In this document: in pieces, positions 49,695 to 49,909 of the stretch | How the letters are laid out: the number at the start of each line of letters is the position of its first letter | Numbering within the stretch: position 1 is the first letter of the stretch | NCBI RefSeq assembly: GCF_016918565.1 | Contig: NZ_JAFFQD010000038.1 | Location: 1 to 49,909 of the forward strand | Direction: 5' to 3' | Length of the DNA: 49,909 nucleotides | DNA from: Desulfogranum marinum | GTDB lineage: Bacteria; Desulfobacterota; Desulfobulbia; Desulfobulbales; Desulfobulbaceae | Notes under the pieces: generated by a model | Databases searched by the model: none | The model's input: only the letters and a program-made list of their open reading frames with translations | Told to the model about the DNA's origin: nothing | Translations under genes and position numbers: made by a program

Positions 49695-49909
49695 CTATGT
49701 TACAAGCAATGTGCCCAGCCGATCCATATTGTACGCAAGGTTTCTCATCCCAATCTTCACCGTCGCCCTTGCCAGGCCGACTGTTCTTACAAGCAAATTT
49801 CCTGCCTTCTGGGTTTGCGCACCGAAAACATGCTCAACCCTTACACGAACCTTCGATTTGGTCCTGTTACTCTTCTGTTCCCGAGCTGTTAGCTTTCGGT
49901 TCCGAGTGC
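49695..49909 (-). mobile_element. IS5-family transposase, C-terminal end (partial)
   Basis: A minus-strand frame enters from the right edge and ends at TAG at 49697-49695. The 70 visible residues include RVRVEHVFGAQTQKAGNLLV and GLARATVKIGMRNLAYNMDR, the C-terminal part of IS5-type DDE transposases including the catalytic glutamate region (VRVEHVFG). The insertion sequence end should lie between about 49560 and 49690. Confidence 0.82.

Noticed and set aside
1..49909. CRISPR array, tRNA or rRNA genes
   Set aside because: No regularly spaced direct repeats and no tRNA- or rRNA-like sequence were found on reading the window.

Overview
The window looks like a chromosome segment of a strictly anaerobic Desulfobacterota bacterium, most likely of the Desulfobulbales type. 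That placement is inference. It rests on tungsten-enzyme genes (aldehyde:ferredoxin oxidoreductase, tungstate uptake), an HdrA/MvhD-type electron transfer module, a complete hydrogenase maturation set and an orange-protein (Orp)-like cluster with ferredoxin-fused MinD-like ATPases. No rRNA or tRNA gene and no CRISPR array was seen.

Layout. 1-0.46 kb: the 3' end of an aldehyde:ferredoxin oxidoreductase gene, a strong terminator and a moaD-like gene. 0.5-3.4 kb: a TRAP transporter (dctP, dctQ, dctM). 3.7-8.8 kb: an Fe-S/flavin electron transfer module made of a DNA-binding-domain/HdrC/HdrB-like fusion, a double-length HdrA and MvhD. 9-15.3 kb: a small zinc-ribbon gene and hypF, hypC, hypD, hypE, hypA, hypB, the [NiFe]-hydrogenase maturation set; no hydrogenase structural gene is in the window. 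15.3-19 kb: a DUF2284 gene, a leukocidin-like gene and long repeat-rich non-coding DNA. 19-27.7 kb: tungsten/molybdenum uptake and cofactor genes (tupABC, an HTH-PBP regulator, a MoeB/ThiF-like gene, moeA and a MoeA-PBP fusion). 28-35 kb: an Orp-like cluster of NifU/NifX-family genes, two ferredoxin-fused ATPases and a receiver-like protein on the minus strand, with a sigma-54 activator gene upstream. 35.5-40 kb: a YheT-type hydrolase and a membrane redox operon (ferredoxin, cytochrome b-like protein, Tat-exported flavoprotein), with a small lipoprotein gene upstream. 40-49.9 kb: uvrD-like and dbpA helicase genes, gshB with an ABC exporter, a LysR regulator divergent from a short-chain dehydrogenase, a truncated radical SAM gene and the end of an IS5-family transposase.

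How the parts fit. TupABC would bring in tungstate. MoaD-, MoeB- and MoeA-type proteins would build the pterin cofactor used by the oxidoreductase at the left edge. Two proteins carry the same PBP-like domain, one fused to an HTH and one fused to MoeA, which suggests paired oxyanion or cofactor sensing. The HdrA/MvhD module beside hyp genes suggests hydrogen- or formate-linked electron bifurcation, with partners elsewhere.

Non-coding DNA is unusually informative. One family of roughly 130-180 bp terminal-inverted-repeat elements has three full copies, one divergent copy and one fragment, all directly 3' of genes and several touching or supplying stop codons. A second, shorter motif (about 20 bp, CTGATGAGAAATTCGGGCTAA-like) recurs at gene ends. 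Two further inverted-repeat elements lie around the leukocidin-like gene.
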